From NCBI GenBank assembly GCA_002415135.1, contig DIBY01000021.1, forward strand, positions 62,001 to 126,000: DNA of 64,000 nucleotides. The letters are read 5' to 3'. The notes beneath the pieces are model-generated. The model worked only from the letters and a program-made list of their open reading frames with translations. It was not told the DNA's origin and made no database searches. Numbering within the stretch: position 1 is the stretch's first letter; the number at the start of each line of letters is the position of its first letter. Source of the DNA: Flavobacteriales bacterium UBA5040. GTDB taxonomy: Bacteria > Bacteroidota > Bacteroidia > Flavobacteriales > Weeksellaceae. Shown piece by piece: positions 18,301 to 27,364 of this stretch. Made by a program: the position numbers and the translations under genes.

Positions 18301-18894
18301 ATGTGGTGGCATTATCTTCTGGTTTTTTTTGGAGCGTTGTTTTTTGACATCGTTCCATTTCCCTTTTTGCCGGCTTTTACCATTATGATGTTTCTGCAGC
18401 TCATTTACGATCTGGATGTTTGGTGGGTAATAATCATTGGAGTTGTTGGTTCCGTTATGGGCAGATATATTCTTCTTTTATATGCGCCTTTAATTTCCAA
18501 TAAATATTTAAATCCATCGAAAAATAAAGATATTCAGTTTCTGGGCGAAAAAATGAATGAGAACAAATGGAAAGGTCAACTCTTTATTCTCGCTTATTCA
18601 TTATTGCCATTGCCAACTACACCGCTTTTTCTCGGTGCTGGCATTTCAAAACTAAAACCGAGATATATTATTCCGGCCTTTATTATTGGAAAGTTTACAA
18701 GCGACACGGTGGCTTTGCTATTGGGAAAATACGCCTCAGAAAATATTGAAAGTATTATTGATAACACTTTTTCATGGCAATCTATTGCGAGTTTAATTCT
18801 CAGTGTCATTCTTCTTTTTTGCCTATTTTTTATCGATTGGCGAACATTGATTCAAAAGAAGAAATTGGTCTTTAATTTTAAAATTTGGAAGTAA
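18301..18894 (+). CDS. VTT/SNARE-associated-like small membrane protein
   Basis: A 197-residue polytopic protein. It has an N-terminal re-entrant-like segment rich in Pro and Phe (FFDIVPFPFLPAFTIMMFLQ), a Gly-rich helix (IIIGVVGSVMGRYILLLYA), and LLPLPTTPLFLGAGISKL, comparable with the second VTT half of DedA proteins though it lacks the DedA FxRxxP motif. The last helix ends in a basic tail. A role in lipid or substrate flipping is only a family-level guess. Confidence 0.5.
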   Translation: MWWHYLLVFFGALFFDIVPFPFLPAFTIMMFLQLIYDLDVWWVIIIGVVGSVMGRYILLLYAPLISNKYLNPSKNKDIQFLGEKMNENKWKGQLFILAYSLLPLPTTPLFLGAGISKLKPRYIIPAFIIGKFTSDTVALLLGKYASENIESIIDNTFSWQSIASLILSVILLFCLFFIDWRTLIQKKKLVFNFKIWK

Positions 18895-18955
18895 TTTTTT
18901 CTCATTAAAATGATCGTATCAAAGGTTTGCTTAAAATGAGTGCGTGGAAAAAATG

Positions 18956-18963
18956 TAATTTTG
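18956..18963 (+). promoter_or_regulatory. -7 box TAATTTTG upstream of the pentapeptide-repeat gene
   Basis: An exact TAnnTTTG motif lies 43 bp before ATG 19007. A TTTG at 18926 is somewhat far (26 bp) to serve as the -33 element. Confidence 0.4.
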
Positions 18964-19006
18964 CTCAACTTTTTAAAACCATCCATAAAAATAACGAAGA
19001 AGAACT

Positions 19007-19582
19007 ATGTCGCAAGCATTCATCCAAGACCAGAATTTTGATAAACTCGATTATACGCAAGAACCTTTAGCCAAAGGTGAATATGAAAACTGCACGTTTA
19101 CCAACTGCAACTTTGAAGAAACCAATCTGAACGATATCAAATTTATGAATTGCGATTTTCACGATTGTAACTGGAGTTTAGCGCAGCTTAACGGGACAGT
19201 TTTGCGGGAAGTCAAGTTTAAAGATTGCAAAATGCTCGGACTTCAGTTTGAAACTTGTAATGATTTCGGTCTTTCCTTTTCTTTTGAAAATTGCCAGTTG
19301 AATCATTCCACCTTTTTTCAAATGAATATTAAGAAGACGATTTTTCGAAATTGTCAGCTGAGAGAAATAGATTTTTCAGAATCCAACTTAACCAATGTGG
19401 TTTTTGACAATTGCGATCTTGCCCAAGCTATTTTTATAAATACCGTTTTAGATAAGGCCGATTTTCGAACTGCTTATAACTATTCAATTGATCCGGAGAG
19501 CAATCGTCTTAAAAAAGCCAAATTTTCAATCCTGGGAATTTCTGGGCTTTTGGATAAATATGATATTGTTATCGAAAATTAA
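19007..19582 (+). CDS. Pentapeptide-repeat protein (Qnr/McbG-like)
   Basis: A 191-residue protein made mostly of A(D/N)LxF-type pentapeptides: YENCTFTNCNFEETNLND, FMNCDFHDCNWSLAQLN, FRNCQLREIDFSESNLTN, FDNCDLAQAIF. This predicts a right-handed beta-helix. Size and arrangement resemble the chromosomal Qnr/McbG-type family that mimics DNA and protects gyrase, but many members have other or unknown roles, so resistance should not be assumed. Monocistronic. Confidence 0.82.
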   Translation: MSQAFIQDQNFDKLDYTQEPLAKGEYENCTFTNCNFEETNLNDIKFMNCDFHDCNWSLAQLNGTVLREVKFKDCKMLGLQFETCNDFGLSFSFENCQLNHSTFFQMNIKKTIFRNCQLREIDFSESNLTNVVFDNCDLAQAIFINTVLDKADFRTAYNYSIDPESNRLKKAKFSILGISGLLDKYDIVIEN

Positions 19583-19774
19583 AAATTAAACAATCGTTTA
19601 ATAATCTCAGCGTCATTTGTTTAGCCTTTTTCAAAGAAAAATTTTGTAAGTTTTATTTTTTTTGTGTTTTAGCAGCACAGTTATTGCAAAACTTGGATTA
19701 TAGAATTTTCAGTTTAAAAAAAAAGGATTATTCTTTAATTCAACTTTTATAATTAATCAATAAAATAAATCATT

Positions 19775-20200
19775 ATGAAAAAGCAGACGCTATTTTTATT
19801 CGCCTTACTTTCAGTATTTCTGATGTCATGTTCAACCAATATGATGGGCGACAATTCAAAACTATACGACAACGGTTGGGAATTAGAATATATCACTGGA
19901 CCGAGAATCGCTTTTCAAGGATTATTTCCAGATGAGAAACCAGTAATTTCTTTTAACAAAAGTACCAACATGGTTACGGGATCAACGGGTTGCAACGGTT
20001 ACAATACCCAATACAAAATGAGCGGAAAAATGATTTCATTTGAAGTTCCTGCAACTACCACCATGAGATATTGTGGTGAGGGTGAAGGTGTGTTTTTGAA
20101 AACCATGAAAGAAGTAAAAAGTTACAGAATGACAACTGACGGTAAGTTAGAGCTTTTGATGAACGACATTGTAATGATGAGATTCAAAAAGACAATGTAA
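19775..20200 (+). CDS. META-domain lipoprotein (HslJ-like)
   Basis: A 141-residue protein. The lipoprotein signal is LFALLSVFLMSCS. The META domain shows LEYITG, VTGSTGCNGYNTQYK (the conserved GCN motif) and TTTMRYCGEGEGVFLKTMKEV with the second conserved Cys. HslJ is a heat-shock-linked envelope protein in E. coli; the biochemical role is unknown. A strong terminator follows. Confidence 0.85.
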   Translation: MKKQTLFLFALLSVFLMSCSTNMMGDNSKLYDNGWELEYITGPRIAFQGLFPDEKPVISFNKSTNMVTGSTGCNGYNTQYKMSGKMISFEVPATTTMRYCGEGEGVFLKTMKEVKSYRMTTDGKLELLMNDIVMMRFKKTM

Positions 20201-20241
20201 TTTTAAATTCTTATCAAATATCTTTTTTCATTAGATATATT

Positions 20242-20270
20242 AAAGCAGGATTCGTTTCCTGCTTTTTTTT
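20242..20270 (+). terminator. Intrinsic terminator after the META gene
   Basis: Arms AAAGCAGGA and TCCTGCTTT with a 6-nt loop are followed by eight T. Confidence 0.85.
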
Positions 20271-20306
20271 GCCTTAAAATCAAAATCTATTTTATTACTC
20301 TAATAA

Positions 20307-20337
20307 TTGTTAGACTAATCTAACTTTTGTATGTTTG
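20307..20337 (+). promoter_or_regulatory. TonB-receptor promoter with embedded inverted repeat
   Basis: TTG (20307-20309), a 20-bp gap and TATGTTTG (20330-20337) form a full Bacteroidetes -33/-7 pair. Between them lies the perfect repeat GTTAGA-CTAA-TCTAAC (20309-20324). The dyad resembles DtxR/IdeR/MntR-type half-sites (TTAG...CTAA), so metal-dependent repression is inferred. The -7 box overlaps the upstream in-frame ATG at 20331, which therefore cannot be the start. Confidence 0.6.
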
Positions 20338-20363
20338 CAATTGTAACAAATATTATTAGAGAT

Positions 20364-22520
20364 ATGAAATTAACTAGATTTACTTTTAGCAGTGCATTAT
20401 TTTTGTGTTGTTTGCTAAGTGAACTGCACGCACAAGAAGTTGCAGATTTTCAAAATGAACTTCATTTATATTCACCTGAATCTACATTTCAAGATACCAT
20501 TCATGGTAAAATAAAAGAGATTGATCAAGTTGTTATCACGGGCACAAGAACTCCAAAAAGAAAGACTGATTCTCCAGTGATTGTCAATTTGATCAACAGC
20601 AAAACGCTTGATCAAGTGGTAGCAACAACCCTTTCTGAAGGCTTGAAATACCAGCCAGGATTAAGAGTGGAAACTGATTGCCAGACTTGCAATTACACCC
20701 AACTCAGAATTAACGGTTTACAAGGTGGCTATTCCCAAATCTTAATTAACAGTCGGCCGCTCTTCAGTCCATTGATGGGCTTGTATGGAATGGAGCAAAT
20801 ACCAACCAACATGATTGACCGGATCGAAGTGGTTCGTGGTGGAGTTTCAGCTTTATATGGTTCCAGTGCAATTGGTGGAACAGTTAATGTCATTACTAAA
20901 ATTCCGGACGGGAATAATTTCAGTTTTACCAATACTTTACAAAGCATCAAAGGAAAAACCACAGATAACATCATTACTGGAAATGCTTCTTTTGTCAATC
21001 AGGACAGAAATCTGGGGCTTAGTTTATTTGTCAATAATAGAAACAGAGGAATGTACGATGCGAATGGTGATAATTATTCAGAATTACCTCAATTGAAGGA
21101 CAATACTTTTGGTACAAACTTCTTTTTTAAACCAGCGAAAAATCATAAACTGGAATTGAGTTTTAGCAGTATTAATGAATATCGTTACGGCGGAGAGAAG
21201 GTCGATAAAGCGGCCTACTTAGCGAAACAATCTGAGGAACGAACGCACCATATTTTGATGGGAAGTGCCGATTACTCTTTTAGTTTTAATGATCATAAAA
21301 ATTCGTTGAGCATTTATTATGGCGGTCAAAAAACAGATCGGAAACATTACACAGGAATCCACCCAGATGATCCTGATGAACTGGCTGCGTTTTTTGTAAA
21401 CCCACCTTATGGAGTTTCCGATGTAATTACCCATCAAGGTGGCGTTCAGTTTAATAATAAATTCGTCAAGTTCTTGATAGGAAGTTCCGCCCTCACGGCA
21501 GGTTTAGAATATGTTTATGATTATGTATTTGATGAAATTCCGACCTATCGATATGAGATTGACCAAACGACCAGAAATTTCGGTGCTTATATTCAAAATG
21601 ACTGGGATTTGTCCGATGAGGTCAATTTTCTGGCAGGTGCAAGGTTAGATAAACACAATATGGTGGATCACGCGATCTTCAGCCCGAGATTATCTTTGTT
21701 ATATAAAGGTTTGCCGAACACTCAATTTCGAGCAGGTTGGGGAACAGGGTTCAGAGCGCCACAAGCTTTCGATACCGATCTGCATATTGCTTTCGCAGGC
21801 GGTGGAGTATCCCGAATTGGTCTTGCAGAAAATCTAAGAGAAGAACGATCCAATAGTTTTACTGCTTCTGCTAACTACGACAAAGCAACCGAACACTTTA
21901 TTGCTGGATTTACAGTCGAAGGTTTTTACACCAAATTGAAAGATGCCTTTTTCCAGTTTCCTCTGGGACAAGATGAATTCGGTCAAATCTTTCAAAAACG
22001 AAATGGTGATGAAGCCGTAGTGAAAGGAATAACGATTGAAGTCAGAGCCAATTTTGACTATGTTGTTCAGCTGGAGGCTGGATTTACTTTTCAGAAAAGT
22101 CAGTTTAAATCTCCAGTAGAAAATAGTGCGGGTTTAGAAGCAAAAAGAGAATTTTTACGAACGCCCAACAATTATGGTTATGCCACGGTCACGTATAATC
22201 CGAATAGAAATTGGGCGATTACTGCGAATGGAGTTTTTACAGGAAGCATGTTGCTCGCGCATGTGGCAGGAGAAGGAACCGGACAAACTGCAGATGAATA
22301 TTTTGAGTCACCATCATTTACCGATCTTGGGATTAGAGCTGGTCACACTTTCAATCTTCCAAAGATGAAGTCAGGAATCGAAGTGTTTGGTGGATTGAAA
22401 AATATTTTTGATGCCTATCAAAAAAACTTTGATACCGGTAAAAACCGCGACAGCAACTTTATTTATGGACCGAATATGCCACGAACAGTATTTTTCGGCT
22501 TAAGGTTTAAATCGATTTAA
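20364..22520 (+). CDS. TonB-dependent outer-membrane receptor
   Basis: A 718-residue protein. The signal peptide is MKLTRFTFSSALFLCCLLSELHAQ. A TonB-box-like stretch and plug start follow at IDQVVITGTRTPKR. The plug has LSEGLKYQPGLRVETDCQTCNYTQLRINGL with a CxxC, then IDRIEVVRGGVSALYGSSAIGGTVNVIT. The barrel ends in an aromatic strand (TVFFGLRFKSI). Iron-chelate or other metal uptake is likely from the class and the DtxR-like site in its promoter, but the ligand cannot be read from sequence. A thioredoxin-like gene follows 12 bp downstream. Confidence 0.88.
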   Translation: MKLTRFTFSSALFLCCLLSELHAQEVADFQNELHLYSPESTFQDTIHGKIKEIDQVVITGTRTPKRKTDSPVIVNLINSKTLDQVVATTLSEGLKYQPGLRVETDCQTCNYTQLRINGLQGGYSQILINSRPLFSPLMGLYGMEQIPTNMIDRIEVVRGGVSALYGSSAIGGTVNVITKIPDGNNFSFTNTLQSIKGKTTDNIITGNASFVNQDRNLGLSLFVNNRNRGMYDANGDNYSELPQLKDNTFGTNFFFKPAKNHKLELSFSSINEYRYGGEKVDKAAYLAKQSEERTHHILMGSADYSFSFNDHKNSLSIYYGGQKTDRKHYTGIHPDDPDELAAFFVNPPYGVSDVITHQGGVQFNNKFVKFLIGSSALTAGLEYVYDYVFDEIPTYRYEIDQTTRNFGAYIQNDWDLSDEVNFLAGARLDKHNMVDHAIFSPRLSLLYKGLPNTQFRAGWGTGFRAPQAFDTDLHIAFAGGGVSRIGLAENLREERSNSFTASANYDKATEHFIAGFTVEGFYTKLKDAFFQFPLGQDEFGQIFQKRNGDEAVVKGITIEVRANFDYVVQLEAGFTFQKSQFKSPVENSAGLEAKREFLRTPNNYGYATVTYNPNRNWAITANGVFTGSMLLAHVAGEGTGQTADEYFESPSFTDLGIRAGHTFNLPKMKSGIEVFGGLKNIFDAYQKNFDTGKNRDSNFIYGPNMPRTVFFGLRFKSI

Positions 22521-22532
22521 AATTCTAAAAGT

Positions 22533-23012
22533 ATGAATGCTAAGATTTCGTTCCTCCTTATTTCCCTGTTGTATTTTGCATCGACAACAAAGATGCATGG
22601 ACAGCAAAAAGACCAAATAAACTGGATTAGTTTCACTCAGCTCAGTGATTCTTTAAAAGTTCATCCTAAAAAAGTATTTGTCAATTTTTACGCGGATTGG
22701 TGCGTGTACTGCAAAGAAATGGATCGGACTACTTTTCAAAATAAGGAGGTCATCAAACGATTGAATGAAAATTATTACGCGGTGAAAATGAATATCGAAA
22801 CTGAAGAAAAAATCATTTTTGGAGGTCAAACCTTCGTTAATAATAGAATAAAAAAAGTGATTGCAGTTCATGAGATTGCGCTGTTGTTAGCGAGTCGAAA
22901 AAACAAACCTTTTTCATTACCTGCTTATCTTGTATTTAATGAAAAGTTTGAAGCAGAAGCAAGATATTTTCAATATTTAGATGTTTCGGCCTTATTAAAG
23001 ATTATTGAGTAA
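22533..23012 (+). CDS. Secreted thioredoxin-fold protein
   Basis: A 159-residue protein. The signal peptide is MNAKISFLLISLLYFASTTKMHG. The redox site is FYADWCVYCKEMD (CVYC) and the cis-Pro region is SLPAYLVF. It resembles thioredoxin_7/DUF255-type periplasmic proteins. It is co-transcribed with the TonB receptor, whose plug has a CxxC, so a role in keeping that receptor or its cargo reduced is possible but inferred. Confidence 0.8.
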   Translation: MNAKISFLLISLLYFASTTKMHGQQKDQINWISFTQLSDSLKVHPKKVFVNFYADWCVYCKEMDRTTFQNKEVIKRLNENYYAVKMNIETEEKIIFGGQTFVNNRIKKVIAVHEIALLLASRKNKPFSLPAYLVFNEKFEAEARYFQYLDVSALLKIIE

Positions 23013-23169
23013 TTTTTAAGTGTTCATTGCTCAAAAGCTATTTTAAGTTCGGTCGTCTTTAATAATTTAAATTTAATCATTTACTTATATAACCTCGATT
23101 TAAACATTTTGGCCGAAATTATTAAGATTAATTTAACTTTCATTTTTCGGGACTTGGTTTATTTTTTCC

Positions 23170-23177
23170 TAATTTTG
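23170..23177 (+). promoter_or_regulatory. -7 box TAATTTTG upstream of tpx
   Basis: An exact TAnnTTTG lies 23 bp before the tpx start. The upstream 70 bp are AT-rich with no clear -33 TTG at the usual spacing. Confidence 0.45.
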
Positions 23178-23200
23178 AATCAATATAAATAAATAAAATT

Positions 23201-23698
23201 ATGGCGAATATTACATTACACGACAATCCAGTAACTACAGTAGGGAATTTACCAGAGGTAGGAAGCAACGTCAAAGATTTCAACTTGGTGAATGTTGAAT
23301 TAAAACCGAAGAGCAATCAAGACTATGCTGGTAAAAAAATGATTTTCAATATTTTCCCAAGTATCGATACAGGAGTTTGTCAGGCTGCGGCAAGAAAATT
23401 TAATGAAGAAGCTGCAAAATTGGATAATACCGTTGTTCTAAATGTATCCAAAGATTTACCTTTCGCACTGAACCGTTTTTGTGCTGCTGAAGGATTAGAT
23501 AACGTGGAAAGTCTATCAGATTATCGTGGGACTTTTGGAGATGATTATGGCTTACAAATAGCAGATTCTCCAATGGAAGGATTGTTAAGTCGTGCTGTAA
23601 TTGTAGCAGATGAGAATGGAAAAGTTCTTTACACCGAACAAGTTCCAGAAATCGCACAAGAACCTAATTATGAAGCAGCTTTGAATGCTTTAAAATAA
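23201..23698 (+). CDS. tpx: Thiol peroxidase Tpx (atypical 2-Cys peroxiredoxin)
   Basis: A 165-residue protein, the normal Tpx length. Peroxidatic site: FPSIDTGVCQAAARKFN. Resolving Cys: LNRFCAAEG. The N-terminal NPVTTVGNLPEVGS is typical of Tpx. It reduces H2O2 and alkyl hydroperoxides using thioredoxin. It has its own promoter box and a strong terminator, so it is monocistronic. Confidence 0.95.
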   Translation: MANITLHDNPVTTVGNLPEVGSNVKDFNLVNVELKPKSNQDYAGKKMIFNIFPSIDTGVCQAAARKFNEEAAKLDNTVVLNVSKDLPFALNRFCAAEGLDNVESLSDYRGTFGDDYGLQIADSPMEGLLSRAVIVADENGKVLYTEQVPEIAQEPNYEAALNALK

Positions 23699-23723
23699 TT
23701 TTTTATTTAAAATAAAGATTGAT

Positions 23724-23759
23724 CCTTGTCATAGATTTTATTCTTGACAAGGTTTTTTT
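23724..23759 (+). terminator. Intrinsic terminator of tpx
   Basis: Arms CCTTGTCA (23724) and TGACAAGG (23745-23752) are followed by seven T. The hairpin covers a potential TTG start at 23744 of the next gene, which supports the later start at 23789. Confidence 0.85.
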
Positions 23760-23788
23760 ATCTTCAATCTCAAAGTAATCACAAAATA

Positions 23789-25000
23789 ATGAAACGTTCA
23801 GGCTCGGCAGATTTACCACTTCACTACGGCTATGTTCCACAATGGCTGTATGAACGCATGTCTACACTTGGTCTTTCGGTAATTGAAGTGATGCTCAGCG
23901 ATTACGGGAAAGATGAAGTCATTCTCCGCATGAGCGATCCTTTTTGGTTTCAGTGTTTTGGCGCAGTGATGGGAATGGACTGGCATTCGTCGGGAGTTAC
24001 AACCTCCGTTTTGGGCGCTTTAAAAAGAGCCATTAATCCTAATTCAAAAACACTCGGATTGTATATCGCTGGCGGAAAAGGAAAGCAATCCTTAGAAACA
24101 CCCAATGAACTATTAAAAATTTCTGAAGGCACTGGCTTAAATGCAACCGAATTAATCCGAGCCAGTAAACTATCCGCAAAAGTTGATAGTACTGCGATAC
24201 AAGACGGTTACCAATTGTACACGCATAATTTTATGTTGACCGACGAAGGGAAATGGGCCGTCATTCAGCAGGGAATGAATGTGAAAGATAAAACCGCTCG
24301 ACGCTACCATTGGCATTCTGAAAATTTGAAATCTTTTATTGAAGAACCACATAGCGGAATTGAAGGAGTTAATCAAGGAAGAATTTTGAATCTGACTTCA
24401 CACGATGCTAAAGAAAACCGGTCCGGAATTTTGGATATTTCCCATACCAATTCTGAGAAAATAATGTCCGATTTTGCTCGCTTAATTTTACCTGCACACC
24501 ATGATATTCAAGCTTCTGATGTAAATTTAAAAAGGTTAGGAGCTTTGCTTCATATCACTAGAGAAACTCAACCAGAAAATTTTGAAGAATTATTATTGCT
24601 AAAAGGTGTTGGTCCGCGAACGTTGCAAAGTTTAGCATTGGTCAGTGAAGTAATTCATGGTGCACCGTCGAGATTTCAAGATCCTGCGAGATTTGCGTTT
24701 GCACATGGTGGAAAAGACGGACATCCTTTTCCTGTTCCTTTGAAAATTTATGATGAAACGATTTCAATTCTACAGAAAGGAATTGAGAAATCGAAATTGG
24801 GAAATTCTGATCAAATAAAATCGGTAGCGAAGTTGCACCAAATTATCGCAAAAGCGGAAGAAAACTTTCAACCTGATTTTGATATTAACGACGTCATCGA
24901 AGAAGAACGTGCAAACTCTTGGAAAGATGGCGGAACAACGGTTTTCGGAGATGCTGAAAAACCAAAAGCACAGCAAGCCATTCAGTTATCTTTATTTTAG
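23789..25000 (+). CDS. DUF763-family protein
   Basis: A 403-residue protein starting at ATG 23789 (MKRSGSADLPLHYGYVPQWL), the characteristic DUF763 N-terminus. Other conserved blocks are DPFWFQCFGAVMGMDWHSSG and a helix-hairpin-helix-like LLLLKGVGPRTLQSLALVSEV with AFAHGGKDGHPFPVP. HhH motifs and a His-rich core hint at nucleic-acid work, but no activity is established for the family. Monocistronic between tpx and the SRPBCC cluster. Confidence 0.85.
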   Translation: MKRSGSADLPLHYGYVPQWLYERMSTLGLSVIEVMLSDYGKDEVILRMSDPFWFQCFGAVMGMDWHSSGVTTSVLGALKRAINPNSKTLGLYIAGGKGKQSLETPNELLKISEGTGLNATELIRASKLSAKVDSTAIQDGYQLYTHNFMLTDEGKWAVIQQGMNVKDKTARRYHWHSENLKSFIEEPHSGIEGVNQGRILNLTSHDAKENRSGILDISHTNSEKIMSDFARLILPAHHDIQASDVNLKRLGALLHITRETQPENFEELLLLKGVGPRTLQSLALVSEVIHGAPSRFQDPARFAFAHGGKDGHPFPVPLKIYDETISILQKGIEKSKLGNSDQIKSVAKLHQIIAKAEENFQPDFDINDVIEEERANSWKDGGTTVFGDAEKPKAQQAIQLSLF

Positions 25001-25096
25001 TAGAATTATACATTTATTCAAATTAAATAATGAGAATTTTATAGTTTTGGTGATTATTTAAATCAGTTTTTTTCTTTACTTTTAAAATAAAAAAAT

Positions 25097-25510
25097 ATGG
25101 AACCCATAACGATTGACATTACTATTTTAAAACCGATTACCAAAGTTTGGGAATTTTTTACGGATCCAGAACATATCACCCAATGGAATTTCGCTAATGA
25201 TACCTGGACTTGCCCTAAAGCCGAAAATGATTTACAAATCGGTGGAGCATTCAATTATCGAATGGAAGCAAAAGACGAAAGCTTCGGATTTGATTTTAAA
25301 GGAAATTATGATGAGGTCGCACCTTTTGAAAAAATCAAATATCATTTAGAAGACGGCAGAAAAGTGAAAGTGCTTTTTGAAAGAATTGATGAAACGACCA
25401 CTAAAGTAACCGAGATTTTTGAACCTGACACTCAACAGCCAGCAGAAATGCAAAGAGAAGGCTGGTATGCGATTCTCGATAATTTTCATAAACATGTGGA
25501 GAACAATTAG
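25097..25510 (+). CDS. SRPBCC (AHSA1-type) protein, copy 1
   Basis: A 137-residue START/Bet v 1-like protein: ITILKPITKVWEFFTDPEHITQWN, then a strand-rich core and the C-terminal helix GWYAILDNFHKHVENN. It is a tandem duplicate of the next gene (same length, same MEPITI start, and similar along the whole length). The cavity fold binds hydrophobic ligands in other members; the ligand here is unknown. Confidence 0.85.
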   Translation: MEPITIDITILKPITKVWEFFTDPEHITQWNFANDTWTCPKAENDLQIGGAFNYRMEAKDESFGFDFKGNYDEVAPFEKIKYHLEDGRKVKVLFERIDETTTKVTEIFEPDTQQPAEMQREGWYAILDNFHKHVENN

Positions 25511-25574
25511 CACGCATTTTAAAGCTCATTAGGATTTTAAAAATTATTCCGTATTTTTATAAAAAATAATCTAT

Positions 25575-25988
25575 ATGGAGCCCATAACTATTAACATTAC
25601 AATTCTAAAACCCATTCAAAAAGTATGGGATTATTTTTACAATCCAAAGCATATTGTAAAGTGGAATTATACCACCCCAAATTGGCATTGCCCCAAAGCA
25701 GATATTGATTTTCGCGAAGGTGGTTCTTTTGATTACCGCTTAGAATTTAAAGATAAAAGTTTCGGTTATAATTTTTCCGGTGACATCATAGAAATTAAAG
25801 ATAAAGAATACGTAAGAAGCACTTTAACAGATGGCAGAACCATTGAAGTGATCTTTAAAAAAGTCGACGAAAATACCACTGAGGTTATACAGGTTTTTGA
25901 ACCCGAAGAACAGTATTCCAGGGAAATGCAACGTACAGGTTGGTATGCTATTTTAGACCGCTTTCATAAATATGTAGAGAATAATTAA
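25575..25988 (+). CDS. SRPBCC (AHSA1-type) protein, copy 2
   Basis: A 137-residue paralogue of the preceding gene (ITILKPIQKVWDYFYNPKHIVKWN; ends GWYAILDRFHKYVENN). The shared ends and equal length show a local tandem duplication, with many conservative changes since, so it is not recent. The 64-bp gap suggests co-transcription. Confidence 0.85.
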   Translation: MEPITINITILKPIQKVWDYFYNPKHIVKWNYTTPNWHCPKADIDFREGGSFDYRLEFKDKSFGYNFSGDIIEIKDKEYVRSTLTDGRTIEVIFKKVDENTTEVIQVFEPEEQYSREMQRTGWYAILDRFHKYVENN

Positions 25989-26036
25989 ATTCAATTTTCA
26001 CATTTAGTATTACTCATTTCCTAGCATTTTTAAAAG

Positions 26037-26903
26037 ATGAACAATAATATATTTCCGTGTCTTTGGTTTAATGGCGACGGTAAAGAAGCAGCTGATTTTT
26101 ACTGCGAAATATATAACGGAAAAATTACGGCAGATACACCAGTTGTGCTCAACATCGAATTGTTCGGTCAGAAATTAATGTTTCTAAATGCCGGACCACA
26201 ATTTGAGAAAAACGCCTCTATTTCATTTACCATTTTATGCGAATCAGAAGATGAGGTTCAGCAATACTGGAATGAGCTCATTAAAAATGGAATTATTCTA
26301 ATGGATTTAGGTGAATATACCTGGTCCAAAAAATACGGTTGGGTTCGCGATCAATTCGGCGTAACATGGCAAATTTATTTAGGTGAAAGCAAGGGCGACC
26401 AACGAATCATTCCTACCTTAATGTTTATTCATCAAAATAATGGTCAAGCCAAAAAAGCAATAGAATTTTATACGTCCATTTTCCCCAATTCTAAAGTAGG
26501 CGGAATTTTAAAATATGGTGAAGGAATCGGAAACGAAAATCATGAAATTGCTGAAAATGTACAGCACGCAGATTTCGAAATCGATCATTATACCATGTTC
26601 TGTATGGATAATTCGCACGATCATCAATTCGATTTTAATGAAGGGATTTCACTGGTCGTGATGACCGATGATCAAATTCAAACCGATCACCTGTGGAATT
26701 CACTACTTTTAGATGGAGGACGAGAATCAATGTGCGGTTGGCTTAAAGATCAGTTTGGCGTCAGTTGGCAAATTGTTCCTAAACGATTATTAGAATTAAT
26801 GAATGATTTCGAGCAACCTCAAAAAGCCCAGAAAGTGGTAGAAGCCATGATGGGAATGCAGAAAATTGTGATTGCAGATCTAGAAAACGCTTATAAGTCT
26901 TGA
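26037..26903 (+). CDS. Two-domain VOC/PhnB-like protein
   Basis: A 288-residue protein with two PhnB-like glyoxalase/VOC units in tandem. Unit 1 (about 3-118) shows FPCLWFNGDGKEAADFYCEIY and ends YGWVRDQFGVTWQIYLGE. Unit 2 (about 122-268) shows IPTLMFIHQNNGQAKKAIEFY and ends CGWLKDQFGVSWQIVPKRL. Many databases call such proteins 3-demethylubiquinone-9 3-methyltransferase, but there is no SAM fold here and that name should not be used. It sits in the middle of the SRPBCC cluster. Confidence 0.85.
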   Translation: MNNNIFPCLWFNGDGKEAADFYCEIYNGKITADTPVVLNIELFGQKLMFLNAGPQFEKNASISFTILCESEDEVQQYWNELIKNGIILMDLGEYTWSKKYGWVRDQFGVTWQIYLGESKGDQRIIPTLMFIHQNNGQAKKAIEFYTSIFPNSKVGGILKYGEGIGNENHEIAENVQHADFEIDHYTMFCMDNSHDHQFDFNEGISLVVMTDDQIQTDHLWNSLLLDGGRESMCGWLKDQFGVSWQIVPKRLLELMNDFEQPQKAQKVVEAMMGMQKIVIADLENAYKS

Positions 26904-26923
26904 AAATTAGTAAAAAACAAAAC

Positions 26924-27349
26924 ATGAAACTTTTACATTATCAAATACAGATTGATGCGTCCGCTGAAAAAGTTTGGGAAGCTCTGTTTACGCAGGATTC
27001 AAATAAGCGCTGGCCTGCGGCATTAAATGAAAATACTTATTTTGAAGGGAATTGGGAACAAGGAAGTACGATGAGGTTTCTGGATCAAGAAAATAACGGA
27101 ATGTATAATTTAGTGGTGAAAAACAGCCATGGAAGTGAGTTGGCCATGAAACATCTAGGTTGGATTTTAGATGGAGAGTTAAGTCCACAGGATTGGGAAG
27201 ATTCTACAGTAACCTATATTTTAGAGCCTAATGAAAACGGAACTATTTTACACGCAAAAGTAAATTCTCTGGATGAATTTGTAGATTTCTTCAATTCAAA
27301 ATATCCGCAGAATTTCGAAAAAGTAAAAATGCTTTCCGAGAAATCATAA
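26924..27349 (+). CDS. SRPBCC-family protein, copy 3
   Basis: A 141-residue protein starting at ATG 26924 (MKLLHYQIQIDASAEKVWEALF). It has the Bet v 1-like N-terminal strand plus helix and the late helix VDFFNSKYPQNFEKVKMLSEK. A TTG at 26900 overlapping the VOC stop would add eight residues and is less likely. It is more like copy 4 than copies 1 and 2. Confidence 0.8.
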   Translation: MKLLHYQIQIDASAEKVWEALFTQDSNKRWPAALNENTYFEGNWEQGSTMRFLDQENNGMYNLVVKNSHGSELAMKHLGWILDGELSPQDWEDSTVTYILEPNENGTILHAKVNSLDEFVDFFNSKYPQNFEKVKMLSEKS

Positions 27350-27364
27350 TTAAAATTTAAAAAA

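Noticed and set aside
19007..19582. Quinolone-resistance qnr gene
   Set aside because: The pentapeptide fold alone does not show gyrase protection; no supporting context.
20331..20363. Upstream ATG for the TonB receptor
   Set aside because: It is inside the TATGTTTG -7 box and gives no signal peptide at the N-terminus.
23744..23788. Upstream TTG start for the DUF763 protein
   Set aside because: It falls in the tpx terminator hairpin; ATG 23789 gives the family N-terminus.
26037..26903. 3-demethylubiquinone methyltransferase
   Set aside because: The sequence has two VOC/PhnB units and no SAM-binding fold; the name is a database relic.
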